Positions 50,201 to 58,765 of a DNA stretch of 64,000 nucleotides are shown piece by piece; the stretch's first letter is position 1; each line of letters opens with the position of its first letter. Position numbers and translations under genes: made by a program. A model generated the notes under the pieces. It was not told the DNA's origin, did no database searches, and was given only the letters and a program-made list of their open reading frames with translations. The DNA comes from Rhea pennata (Eukaryota > Chordata > Aves > Rheiformes > Rheidae), in the NCBI RefSeq assembly GCF_028389875.1, contig NC_084687.1:5368157-5432156 (forward strand), given 5' to 3'.

Positions 50201-50901
50201 GCCCCAGCGCCCCTCTCCCCTTGGGGCCTCCCTGTGCAGGTACGAGCGCCTGGAGGAGCAGCTGAATGACCTCACGGAGCTGCACCAGAACGAAATGACC
50301 AACCTGAAGCAGGAGCTGGCCAGCATGGAGGAGAAGGTGGCCTACCAGTCCTACGAGAGGGCGCGGGACATCCAGGTGGGTGAGCATGGGGCAGCGGAGG
50401 GCCCTGGGGCTGGAGCAAGGGGTAGGCAGTGCCTGAAAGGGGGTGGATAAGGGGACTGCTTATCCAAGGGACTCGGTGGGACAGGTGTGATGAGCCAGAC
50501 TGTGCCCCAGCGAGCCCTGAGTGGTGGGCACCAAGGGGCAGTGCAGGCACAGCGGCGATCATTGCCCTGACGCAGCCGGTGCCTTGCAGGAGGCGGTGGA
50601 GTCCTGCCTGACGCGGGTCACCAAGCTGGAGCTTCAGCAGCAGCAGCAGCAGGTGGTGCAGCTGGAAGGAGTGGAGAACGCCAACGCCCGTGCCCTCCTG
50701 GGCAAGTTCATCAACGTCATCCTGGCCCTCATGGCCGTGCTGCTCGTCTTCGTCTCCACCATCGCCAACTTCATCACCCCACTCATGAAGACCCGCATGC
50801 GCATCCTTAGCACTGCCCTGCTCGTCCTCTTCCTCCTCTTCCTCTGGAAGCACTGGGACTCCATCACCTACTTTCTGGAGCACGTGCTGCTGCCCAGCTG
50901 A
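29079..50901 (+). CDS. TMCC2: TMCC2, transmembrane and coiled-coil domain family protein 2, complete, 5 coding exons
   Basis: Five exons (29079-29240, 36559-37065, 48915-49849, 50240-50375, 50590-50901) join in frame with GT-AG introns to 2052 bases, 683 residues. The human protein is 709. It starts MKRCRSDEL like human TMCC2. Residues 55-223 are the basic, serine-rich region ([19 protein letters not shown]). Residues 224-535 hold [18 protein letters not shown] and the first coiled coil. The second coiled coil ([19 protein letters not shown]) lies in exon 4. A polyglutamine stretch of six and two membrane segments at about 620-643 and 652-666 sit near the C-terminus, which ends HVLLPS. The family is known as ER-associated; TMCC2 has been reported to interact with APP and apoE. 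Length differences from human are in alanine/glutamine/serine-rich linkers of exons 1-3. Confidence 0.96.
29340..29850. repeat. Minisatellite with alternating 16- and 18-bp units
   Basis: About 30 imperfect copies of GGGGATGCTCCCAGGT and related units (GGAGATGCTCCCGGGAAT, GGGGATGCTCCTGCAAAT, GCGATGCTCCCGGGAT). They are arranged in blocks of about six units that themselves recur. The array is open in several frames on both strands, which explains the long spurious ORFs over it. Confidence 0.9.
33960..33996. repeat. A25 plus (GAAA)n tract
   Basis: A run of 25 A followed by GAAAGAAAGAAAT in TMCC2 intron 1. It could mark a retroposed insertion, but I see no gene-like body or target-site duplication next to it. 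Confidence 0.8.
36559..37065 (+). CDS. TMCC2: TMCC2 exon 2 (residues 55-223)
   Basis: The acceptor is CTCCTGCAG|AAAATCC and the donor GAGAAG|GTAAGGC. It encodes [60 protein letters not shown] and [13 protein letters not shown], all family signatures. Its 169 codons are phase 0 at both ends, so skipping would keep the frame. Confidence 0.95.
40917..41300. repeat. 18-bp minisatellite with 180-bp higher-order repeat
   Basis: About 21 units such as GTCGTGCTCGGTGCCCGC and GTCGTGCACGCTGCCCGC. The block beginning CTCGTGCTTGGTGCTCAT occurs at 40938 and again at 41118, exactly 180 bases (ten units) later, with only scattered differences. The period is a multiple of 3, so every frame stays open. Confidence 0.93.
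42297..42335. repeat. Three copies of a 12-bp unit GGGGCTCAGCCA
   Basis: A short perfect-to-near-perfect array just before the 55-bp minisatellite. Confidence 0.85.
42386..43100. repeat. 55-bp minisatellite, 13 copies, nearly identical
   Basis: Units begin at 42386, 42441, 42496 and every 55 bases up to 43046. Each contains GCGGGAGGTTTGCCCCGCTC, TGCAGGCGGCCTCCGAGGCG and GGATACGGGAACGG(A/G). Copies are almost identical, which implies recent expansion or homogenisation. The A/G difference before GCGGG splits the units into two classes. The unit has no stop in several frames, so ORFs of 219-358 codons appear over it on both strands. Confidence 0.96.
48915..49849 (+). CDS. TMCC2: TMCC2 exon 3 (residues 224-535), coiled-coil core
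   Basis: The acceptor is TGCCCCCAG|CTGGACAAG and the donor TACAG|GTAGGGCC. It encodes [14 protein letters not shown], then [19 protein letters not shown] and [20 protein letters not shown]. Later come [35 protein letters not shown] and [18 protein letters not shown]. Confidence 0.96.
49850..50589 (+). other. TMCC2 introns 3 and 4 (around exon 4)
   Basis: Introns at 49850-50239 and 50376-50589 are short and GC-rich and hold nothing I can name. Confidence 0.8.
50240..50375 (+). CDS. TMCC2: TMCC2 exon 4 (residues 535-580)
   Basis: The acceptor is CTGTGCAG|GTACGAG and the donor ATCCAG|GTGGGTG. It encodes [38 protein letters not shown] and RARDIQ. Confidence 0.95.
50590..50901 (+). CDS. TMCC2: TMCC2 exon 5 (residues 581-683) and stop
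   Basis: The acceptor is GCCTTGCAG|GAGGCGG. It encodes [16 protein letters not shown], six glutamines, [20 protein letters not shown] (membrane segment 1), [19 protein letters not shown] (membrane segment 2) and the C-terminal HVLLPS. TGA is at 50899-50901. Confidence 0.97.
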   Translation, partial: EAVESCLTRVTKLELQQQQQQVVQLEGVENANARALLGKFINVILALMAVLLVFVSTIANFITPLMKTRMRILSTALLVLFLLFLWKHWDSITYFLEHVLLPS

Positions 50902-51676
50902 TCCCCCGCCCGGCCGCTGTGGCCCGGGGGACTTGCTGTTTCCAGCAGAGGAGAGGGTGGGAGGGGGGCCGGCGCGCTGGAGCCTTCGTTTAACTTCTTC
51001 ACGCACTTGGTTGAGTTGCTTTCCCAACCCTGCGCTCTCCCTGCACCCATCCACGATTGCGTCCAGCACCCGCAGGGTGGAGATGAAGCCGGGACCTGTC
51101 CATCCTCTGGGATGTTCGGGCAGGGCAGGATGGGGACGGAGGAGGAGTTTTGGAAGAGAAGGGTAATTTACGTGTCTTTGGGTTGTACTGGGATCTTTGG
51201 GTTGTTTTTCAATGTCATTCCAATGTCCTGGAAGACTGTGGGAAGGAGGTCGTCTCCGCAGCCCACCCCAGGGCTGCTGGCAGGGAGCGCTGAGCCCGAG
51301 CCCAGCTGCTGCCGGGCCTCCCCGGGGCAGAGGAGAGCGGGGGCTCGGCTGCGTTTTCTTCCTTCTCCCCGGAAGGTGCGAGCAGCTCGGGCCCGGGATG
51401 CAGCGAAGCAAAGCGCCTGCGACGGGAGCGAGCAACGGTGGGGGCCTCGCGGCGAGCGCGGCCGTCCGTCTGTCCCGTGGCCGTGGTCCCCGGGCGGAGC
51501 AGGATGGCTGTGCACGGCCCCGGTGCTCGCGGGGGCCCCATGCCAGCGCGAGCGTCCTGCACCCGCTTCCCTCCGTTTATTTATTTTTCCCCTCCTTTGG
51601 CTTTAGTTGAGCAGATCTCTTCAGGGACACCTGGACTTGCCAGCAGCACGCCTCCGAGTTTCACAGCCTCCGCAAA

Positions 51677-51720
51677 GTGTCGTGTGTGCGTGTGTGTGTG
51701 TGTGTGTGCGCGCGCGTGCG
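51677..51720. repeat. (GT)n/(GC)n microsatellite in TMCC2 3' UTR
   Basis: Alternating purine-pyrimidine run of GTGTGT followed by GCGCGCGTGCG, a sequence type that can adopt Z-DNA. Confidence 0.85.
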
Positions 51721-51784
51721 GTTTTTAATTTAATTCGAGACTCTCGTTTTCCATTTGTGAATCCAAGCTGGGAGAGCGTGGGGC

Positions 51785-51800
51785 GGGGGGGGGGGGGGGG
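51785..51800. repeat. Run of 16 G in TMCC2 3' UTR
   Basis: An uninterrupted G16 preceded by GGGC. It is G-quadruplex-capable in the mRNA. Confidence 0.8.
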
Positions 51801-51912
51801 AGCAGCTGCCTCCCGGCCCCACGCGAGAGCACGGCATGCTGTCTCGACTGTTTCTTAAATTATTTCATACATATATATTTATGTAATATATCTACACACA
51901 CATATATATATA

Positions 51913-51918
51913 AATAAA
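51913..51918 (+). terminator. Probable TMCC2 poly(A) signal AATAAA
   Basis: A canonical hexamer about 1.0 kb after the stop in an AT-rich tract. It is followed by GTGCTCCTCTGGTGCC, a reasonable GU-rich downstream element. Confidence 0.6.
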
Positions 51919-54205
51919 ATATATATATAAAAATACCTGCCCGGTCAGGTGCTCCTCTGGTGCCCGCAGGTGCGGCTCTGCCGCCCTCCACCGCCTCGGC
52001 TCAGCGGGGAATTTGGCCCTTGACAGATTTGGCAACGCCTCTGCCCTGCAGCTGCCCCGCGCCGGCGCCACCAGCCCGGGACACGGCCTTCGGGCTCTGT
52101 CCCTGGGGACGCCACCTCCGTGCCCAGTTCGGGCCTTGCAGATGCCTTAGCAGCCCCCCCCCACCAAACCCGGGCTCCTCTGGCTCCAGGACCCGCGCTC
52201 ACAGCTGCAGCGACGAGGCACGGGCGAAAGGGCTGTACAGACGCTACCCGGCTGGAAAAAGTAAATAACCTTGGAAGCTTGAGCCCCCCGAAAGCAGCTC
52301 CCTCTGCCGCTGGGCTTTGCCGTCCCCCAGAGCCGAGGCGCGAGCCGCCCGGGGGCCGGTCCCCCTGCGGAGAGCCCGACCTCCCTGCGCCCCGCTGCCG
52401 GCCTCTCGTGCCTTCGGTTCTTGCTCCCTTTAGTCTTATTATTGCCTTTACCCGCCGCGTTGCCCTAGCCGGAGCCGGAGCTCCGCGGAGCAACCCGTGC
52501 AGCACACGCAGGGCCTGCCCCGAAGATTTCTGCCCCTCACCTGCGGAGAGCGGAGCGCGGAGGCCGAGGAAGCTGCTCTGCCTCCCCCAGCAGCCCGTGC
52601 CGTGCCATGCCGTGCCATGTGGGACAGGACAGGACGGGACTGGGGTGCCTGACCCAGTGTGCGGGAGCAGGGGCCGGCGGAGCCTCGGGGCGCCCCTGGG
52701 CCAAGCACCCCGGGACCCTGCCGCATGCAGCGGCTCCGGGCTGCCTCGCCCGGCGGCCCGGCGCAGAGGGACCAGCCGGGCAGCCCTGCTCCGGCGCGGA
52801 GCCCTTCGTGCCTGCAGCCACACGAGGGCCCCCGGCCGCCGCCGCGCCGGGGCTGGGCCAGGGGCACCCCGGGGCCCGGCTGGGGCTCGCGGTGCCCGGG
52901 GCTGGCAGCCAGGGAAGGCGCCGTGCAGAGACCACTGGTCTGCTGGAAACCTGCTCCAGAGGTTTGCTGGGACCAGCTGGGAGCCTGGGGCAGAGGGCGC
53001 CCGGCTGAGACCCGGCGCGCTCGGTGCAGCCGCCGGCAGGCGGGGCCGGACGACGTCCTTCCCGCGGGCGGCGAGGGGCGGCCGGAGGAGCCTCCGCGGG
53101 GAGCCGGCTGCGTCCTCGCCGCGGGGCGGGCGCGGGCCCCAGTGGGGCTCCATCCCTTCCCGGCTCCTCCGTGCCACTGCCCGTCACGCAACGAGCTGGG
53201 GAGGAGCAGTAATAACAAACGGCTGCGGTACGGGAGCAGCAATCGCACGTAACGGGGCCGCAGGAGCCGGCGGCTCCTCCGGCTGCGGGCGCAGCGCGTT
53301 CGCTGCCCCTGCCCCGCCGGGCGGGCGCGGTTCCTCGCCCCGGGGGTTTCCAGCCGAGATGGGAGTTTTCCTCCCTCCCCTTGCTCGGCAGCCTGCCTCC
53401 CGAGGAGGAGGAGGAGCAGGGTGGGCGACCGGCAGTGCAAACCAGCGTAAGGGACCCCAGCCGCCGCCCCCGCCCCCCGCCCGCCGGCTCAGCCGAGCCG
53501 CGGCCGTAGGAAGAAGGAGCCGGTACCAAGGATAACATGCTTTGCATTCCAGCGCCGTCGCCGGGGGAATTTCGACTGATCTACATGAAAAATACTTGCT
53601 ACCCCCGAGGTCAATGTGTCTGGAGGAAAAATTTCCTAGCGGAAAGGCTTAGAGGAGCGCGGGAGGAGGCCGAGCTGGCCGCTGGCGCTGGGGGCTCGCT
53701 GGGCACCAGGGGCCTCGGCCAGCGCCGCGGCCACCAGCGCCATCCTGCCTCTTTCGCCCTCACGGGGGCAAATTGCCCTTTCCCTTTCCCCATCCCTTTC
53801 GCGTGGCAGACCTAATATTCTCATTGTACATTTAAAGACATAAATCCATGTCTGGAGTTGGAAGGGGAGGAGGAAGGCTTACGGAGGAAAATGAAGAGGA
53901 ATTTAATTAAGGGCAATGCTGGGAATGTCTGTAGCACAATAAAGATAAGGAGGATCAATTGCTCCTTCCTCGGATCAAAGCAAAGGGCTGGAGGGGGGGA
54001 CCTGCGCTGTCGGGAAGGTGCAAGGTACAGCGGAGCAGGGAGAGGCAGGGAAAGGCACACAGGAGAAAGCAGGGGAGACACGGCCAGATAAGATTACAAA
54101 AATAATCGATTCTGTCGCTCCCACCGCGCTGCCAGGACTCACGGGCTGTTCGCAACACGCCAGAGCTGCTGACTTGGAGGTAGGAGTGGGGGCCACACTG
54201 TCTCC

Positions 54206-54560
54206 CTGTCTATCCATCCATCTGTCCATCCATCCATCCGTCCATCCATTTGTCCATCTGTCATCTATCCATCCATCCATCATCTATGCATTCATCCATC
54301 CATCCATCCATCCGTCCATCTATCCATCCATCCGTCCATCCATTCATCCATCCATCCTTCCATCCATCCATCCATCTATCTATCCATCCATCTGTCCATC
54401 CAGACATCCATCCATCCGTCCATTCATCCGTCCATCCATTCGTCCATCTGTCATCCATTCATCCATGCATTCATCCATCCATCCCTCCATCCTTCTGTCC
54501 ATCCCTCCGTCTATCCATCCATCCATCTGTCCATCCAGACATCCATTCGCCCATCCCCTC
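54206..54560. repeat. (TCCA)n/(TCCG)n tetranucleotide array
   Basis: About 340 bases of ATCC/TCCA units with interspersed TCTG, TTCG and AGAC variants, long enough to be highly polymorphic. The histidine/proline/serine/isoleucine ORFs over it are artefacts. Confidence 0.95.
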
Positions 54561-55660
54561 CCAGCTCTGCAAGAGCCACGGGCTGGTGGGATGGAGCCAT
54601 CGTGCCCACTTTTCGCATCGCGGTTGTCTCAGCAGGTTGCCGCCGGCGAATGCGTTTGACCCCAACGGGCGGGAGAGGCGCCCAGCTCCGAGAGGAGCAG
54701 CAGCCCGTCCACTCCGGTGGGGACCCGCCAGCCGAGTGGCACCGTGGCGGCCGGGGGCACGGAGCCGCCTTCCCGTGGGGCGGCACCAGGAGCTCCCCGC
54801 AGGGACCGGATTGTGTTTTTTTGGTTGCAGAGTCAGATTTGCTGAAGGAAAAGGCCCTGAAACTGTGCAGCCCATCCTGGGGCGCAGCATCAAAGTTTGT
54901 GGGGGCGCCGCATGCTTCACTTTTTCCAGCTGCTCCAGGCTTCTGCAAAGTGTCATCAAAAAATTGGCAGGACTTTCACGCGGGGATTTCTCCTCTTCAA
55001 AGCAATCCAGCCATCAAACAGCAAATACTTTAAAAAAGCCGCTGCTTTGAAGGTGTCGGAACTCAAAAGAAGCACCTGAACTTTGTTGTGTTAATTCCTG
55101 CATGATGCCTTGGAGATGCTGTGGGCTCGGGGCTGCCAGACGCCCAGCGGAAGCCAGCGGCCGGGGCAAAAACGGGAGGTTCCTACGCAAAAGAGCCCAA
55201 ATATGGGCTCGGCACATCCGGTGCCTCCGTGCAAGCCCAGGCAGGAGCACCGGGGTGACTCACGGCCCGGCGGCGCCCCGGGGCCAGGGCAGCGCTGGCA
55301 GCTCCCCTCTGCTGGGAAATCCCGCCGCAGAGCAGCTTCCCCGCCCCAGAACAGCCCTTCGCCCCCTCGCATGCCCCAGCGCTGCCCCCCGATGCTGCCT
55401 GTCGCAAACCCCAGTTTGCACGCTTTCGGCAGCACTGCCGGCGGGCCGAATGGCGGGGAGCCCATTTACACGAGCCTGGTTGTGCAACGGTGCCGAGCGC
55501 CGTCCGGTCACCCGTCAGCATCACCCGGGAGGGTGCTGAGCACCAAGCACCTCGGGGAGGGGTGCAGGCACCCCCCCACCCTGCCGTGCCGGTAGGGCAG
55601 CTCCGGGCCAAGCCGGGCCACGGCGCCCCAGGAGCTCGGCTGCAGAGGCTGGAGGGAAGC

Positions 55661-55718
55661 GGTGGGTTTGCAAAGCAGCGACAGGTTTGCAAAGCAGCAG
55701 CAGCTTTGCAAAGCAGCG
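55661..55718. repeat. Three copies of a 19-bp unit around TTTGCAAA
   Basis: GGTTTGCAAAGCAGC-type units place the palindrome TTTGCAAA at 55667-55674, 55686-55693 and 55705-55712, spaced exactly 19 bases. Confidence 0.8.
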
Positions 55719-56798
55719 GTGGCTCTGCGGGGAGTAAAAGGGAGCCGTTAATAACAGTCAGGGCCTGAAAGAAGGAGCAGCCGCGGCTCCAAGGGGGAGG
55801 AGAGGCGGCGGAAACGGGGTTTGGGAGAGAAAGGGCCGTTTCCCAGGGGAATCCCCAGGAATGTCCCGGCTCGGAGCGCAGCATCGCTGCCCTGCGCCGA
55901 GCAGGGCCCCGTGGAGCCGTCGCGCGGGAGGGGACGGGCAGCGGGACGGGGATGGATGGTCACTGCGGCCACCCCCCGCTGGCGCCGCGGCTGCTTCCAA
56001 TGCGTGAAATCGCCACCGTGAGAGCAGGTCGCGCTGGCCAGAGCAGCGCAGCTCGCTGCCCCCTAACCCTGCTGCTTCCCCGCGCCTCGGAAAGCCGCCT
56101 GCCTCCCGGGGCGGCGACGGAGCCGGTCCCAGCGGGGGCTGCAGCTCCGGCGGGGCTGGGAGCAGCGCTGCTCCCCGGGCTCCCGCGGCGGCTCCGCGAG
56201 CGCCGCTGGAATGCTGCGGCGGCAAGGAGCAAGGCGATGCAGGGGGGGACGGCCCCCCGCCGCGGGGAGAGGGCAGCGGAGCCCTCGCCGGCTCGCCGGG
56301 ACTTTGCCCGGCTGAGGGGGACGCGCGTGAGCGGCTTTAAAGCGCTCCGGCGATGCCTAACGGCGCTGGAAGCACGCGGGGAATGCGCGGCGGGGGGCCG
56401 TTCCCGGCCCGCGGGAGCGCCGCCGCCACGGGGAAAGGGCAGCGGCGGGGGGTGAAACGGCTCCCGTCAACCCCCCTGGAAAGGGGAAATCGCTACAGGG
56501 CTTCACAGCCTAATAAAACCCGTCCCGGCGGCGTGGCAGGAGCAGCGGACAACGGCGGCGGAGGGGAGGGCGCGGGGAGAGGGGCCAGGGCTGCGCACAC
56601 CCCGGGCCCCCTCCGGGAAGGTGCTCGCGGGGGGCAGAAGAGGGGGCTCCTCGCACCCAGACCCTTCGCCGTTTCACATAGGCAACCCGCGACCGTTGGT
56701 GCCGGGAACGGCAGGTCTGGGGGCAGAGCTTGACGGCCCCTCGGCCCCAGGAGAACAGCTGAAGAACGACTCGGGGCTGTGCTTTGCTTTGCTCTTAA

Positions 56799-57641
56799 TT
56801 TAATTGTTTTCTCTGGACCGCGTCGCAGGAATAAGGAGAAACCACCCACATCCCGGGCACAGGAACGGGCCGGAGAACACGAGGCAACATAGTGCAAAGG
56901 AGGGTGGGGGTGCCGCTCTGCGGGCGACGGTCCCCTACAAGGGGAGGCTTCCACTGAGATGGGTGCAGCCAGCGCTGGCGGAGTCCCACGTTAACTCGAC
57001 ACAAGGCAATAAATAAAGAAGCGGTGCCTTACGAAAGGCACTTTTTTTTTTTTTCCTCTCCTTTTCTCCTTTCATCATTAAAAATTGACACCGGCATCAG
57101 AGCGTGGTTTGGGACCGCGGTTTCCCGCGGCGCTGGGAGAGGCAGCGGCAGGACGTGGGAGCGCCCCAAGGGCGCCGGGCTCCCGCGGGCAGGACGCCGG
57201 CTGCCCGAGAGCAAGCGGAGGCACCGCGGCCTCGACGCGAGCCGGGAGCCGCGGTGCTGGCCGAGGCGCACGCCCTTCCCGTTGGGTTTTGCGGAGCAGG
57301 AGGGGGGAAGAGTTGGGCTTGGACCCGTCGCACCCGAATGCCAGTAAATCCCAAGAGCGCAGATCTTGGGCACCAGCCCGGACAGCACCTTCCGGCCTCC
57401 CCACGGCGCCCTGCTACATCTCGAGCCTGTTTGAGGTATATCCCTGCCCCATCCGTTACCTTGTGCAGCCAAGAACAGTGCAAAGGAAAAACCACGAAGG
57501 AACGAACCCACCCTCCTCCCCCCGCCATGAGATGGTGCGCCCGCTTGCGGGGCGAGGACGCAAGGACAGCGGAGCGAGGACCGCGGGGCCGGAGGAGCCC
57601 GGCGCTTTGGTCCGCCCCCGGGCTGCCCCCGCTCCGGAGCC
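56799..57641 (-). other. Probable NUAK2 3' UTR
   Basis: From the NUAK2 stop to an ATTAAA at 56799-56804 on the minus strand, the best hexamer I can see within 2 kb; no AATAAA occurs on that strand here. It includes an A-rich run on the minus strand near 57042-57054. The end is uncertain. Confidence 0.4.
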
Positions 57642-58765
57642 TCAGCTCAGCTTCATGCTGATGGCCACGGCGCGCTGGTAGACCCCGGCGACGCTGTCGC
57701 AGTCCTCCAGGGAGAAGCGGCTCTCGGCCGGCGGGCCCTGGCAGTGCGTCACGGTCCAGCGGCGCAGCCGGCGCCCCGCCGCCGCCTCCTCCATCTCCTC
57801 CAGCCGGAGGAAGCTGTCGACGGAGACGCAGCCCCGCATGCCGCCGTCGGGGACGCGGGCGGGCAGGTCGAGCTGCTCGAAGGACTCGGTGGAGAGGATG
57901 CTGTCCTCGCTCACGGCGCTGGACGGGCGGGCGCGGGGGGCCACCTTGGGCAGGGGCGCCTCGCCGAAGGGGCCGAAGCCCGGCCCCGGCAGGCCGTCCG
58001 ACTCGCCGCTGCTGGAGGAGTACTTGCCGTTGTGCTTCAGGATGCCTTTCCGGCGGGTGGGGAGGCCCTCGGGGCCCTGCTCCGGGGAGGGACTGTCGGC
58101 GAACACGCTGGCCTCGAGGTCCAAGCTCTCGGAGTCCAGGAGCTCCGGCGACTCGCAGCACTCCAGGGAGGAGTAATAGCCCGACTCCCTCGTCGGGGGC
58201 TTTTTCAGGATTCCCTTCCTGGGCACGGCCATGGGGACGGCTCTGCTGTCCTGGCCGCGGGCCAGCGCCCCAGCGGACAGGATGCGGGTCAGGCCCGCGG
58301 CGGCGGCTTCACCCTCCTCGTCCCTCGCCTCTCCAGCGGCGGCCGTCTGCGGAGGGCCGGGCACCTTCTGGTCACTGGAGTTCTTCTTCTTCAGGATCCC
58401 CTTAGGCCTCTTCAGGATGGACTTGGAGGCGTTCTCCGGGGCCACAGCCACCTCCTGCAGCACGTGGGAGATGTCATTCTCCTTCTTGGACTTCTTGAGG
58501 GAGCGCTGCCTCTCCAGAGCGACGCTGGGCATGTGCTGCTTGAAGAAGCAGCGCATCTTGGAGCCGTTCTCGAAGAGGGGCCGTGAGGATCGGCGCAGCC
58601 ACTCCGCCACCGTGGCCAGGGGCGGCTCGCTCTCCCGCAGCATCTCTTGCTCCCCGATGGGCACTTTGTAGCCCCAGTTCACCCACCAGTGAGTGGCGAT
58701 GTCTTCAATGGTGGCTCGGCGCTCCGGGTTCACCATCAGCATCCACCGGATCAGCCCACAGGCAT
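57642..58765 (-). CDS. NUAK2: NUAK2 exon 7, end of kinase domain and regulatory tail
   Basis: The acceptor is TTTTCCAG|ATGCCTGTG; 374 codons including the stop. It starts [16 protein letters not shown] and [11 protein letters not shown], then [16 protein letters not shown]. The tail contains [16 protein letters not shown] and RKGILKHN (GILK motifs), [10 protein letters not shown] and [18 protein letters not shown]. It closes at SMKLS and TGA. Confidence 0.96.

Larger units (their letters stand above)
50902..51935 (+). other. TMCC2 3' UTR
   Basis: From the stop codon to an AATAAA at 51913-51918. It contains a GT/GC dinucleotide run (51677-51720), a run of 16 G (51785-51800) and a terminal AT-rich tract with TATATA and CACACA runs (51860-51930). 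The end point is inferred from the hexamer. Confidence 0.65.
51936..57641. other. Convergent intergenic region between TMCC2 and NUAK2
   Basis: GC-rich DNA between the two 3' ends. It contains a GC-rich stretch with chance ORFs (52-53.5 kb), an AT-richer island with GATA motifs (53540-54160), a (TCCA)n array (54206-54560) and a three-copy 19-bp repeat near 55.7 kb. The NUAK2 3' UTR occupies its right end. I find no convincing extra gene. Confidence 0.7.

Noticed and set aside
51945-53547. Long ORFs (471 codons plus; 410, 336 and 330 codons minus) between TMCC2 and NUAK2
   Set aside because: GC-rich sequence with overlapping open frames on both strands, low-complexity R/A/P/G composition, no domain and no matching gene in the syntenic human interval.
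57744-58586. 280-codon plus-strand ORF
   Set aside because: It is exactly antisense to NUAK2 exon 7 and is a codon-bias shadow.
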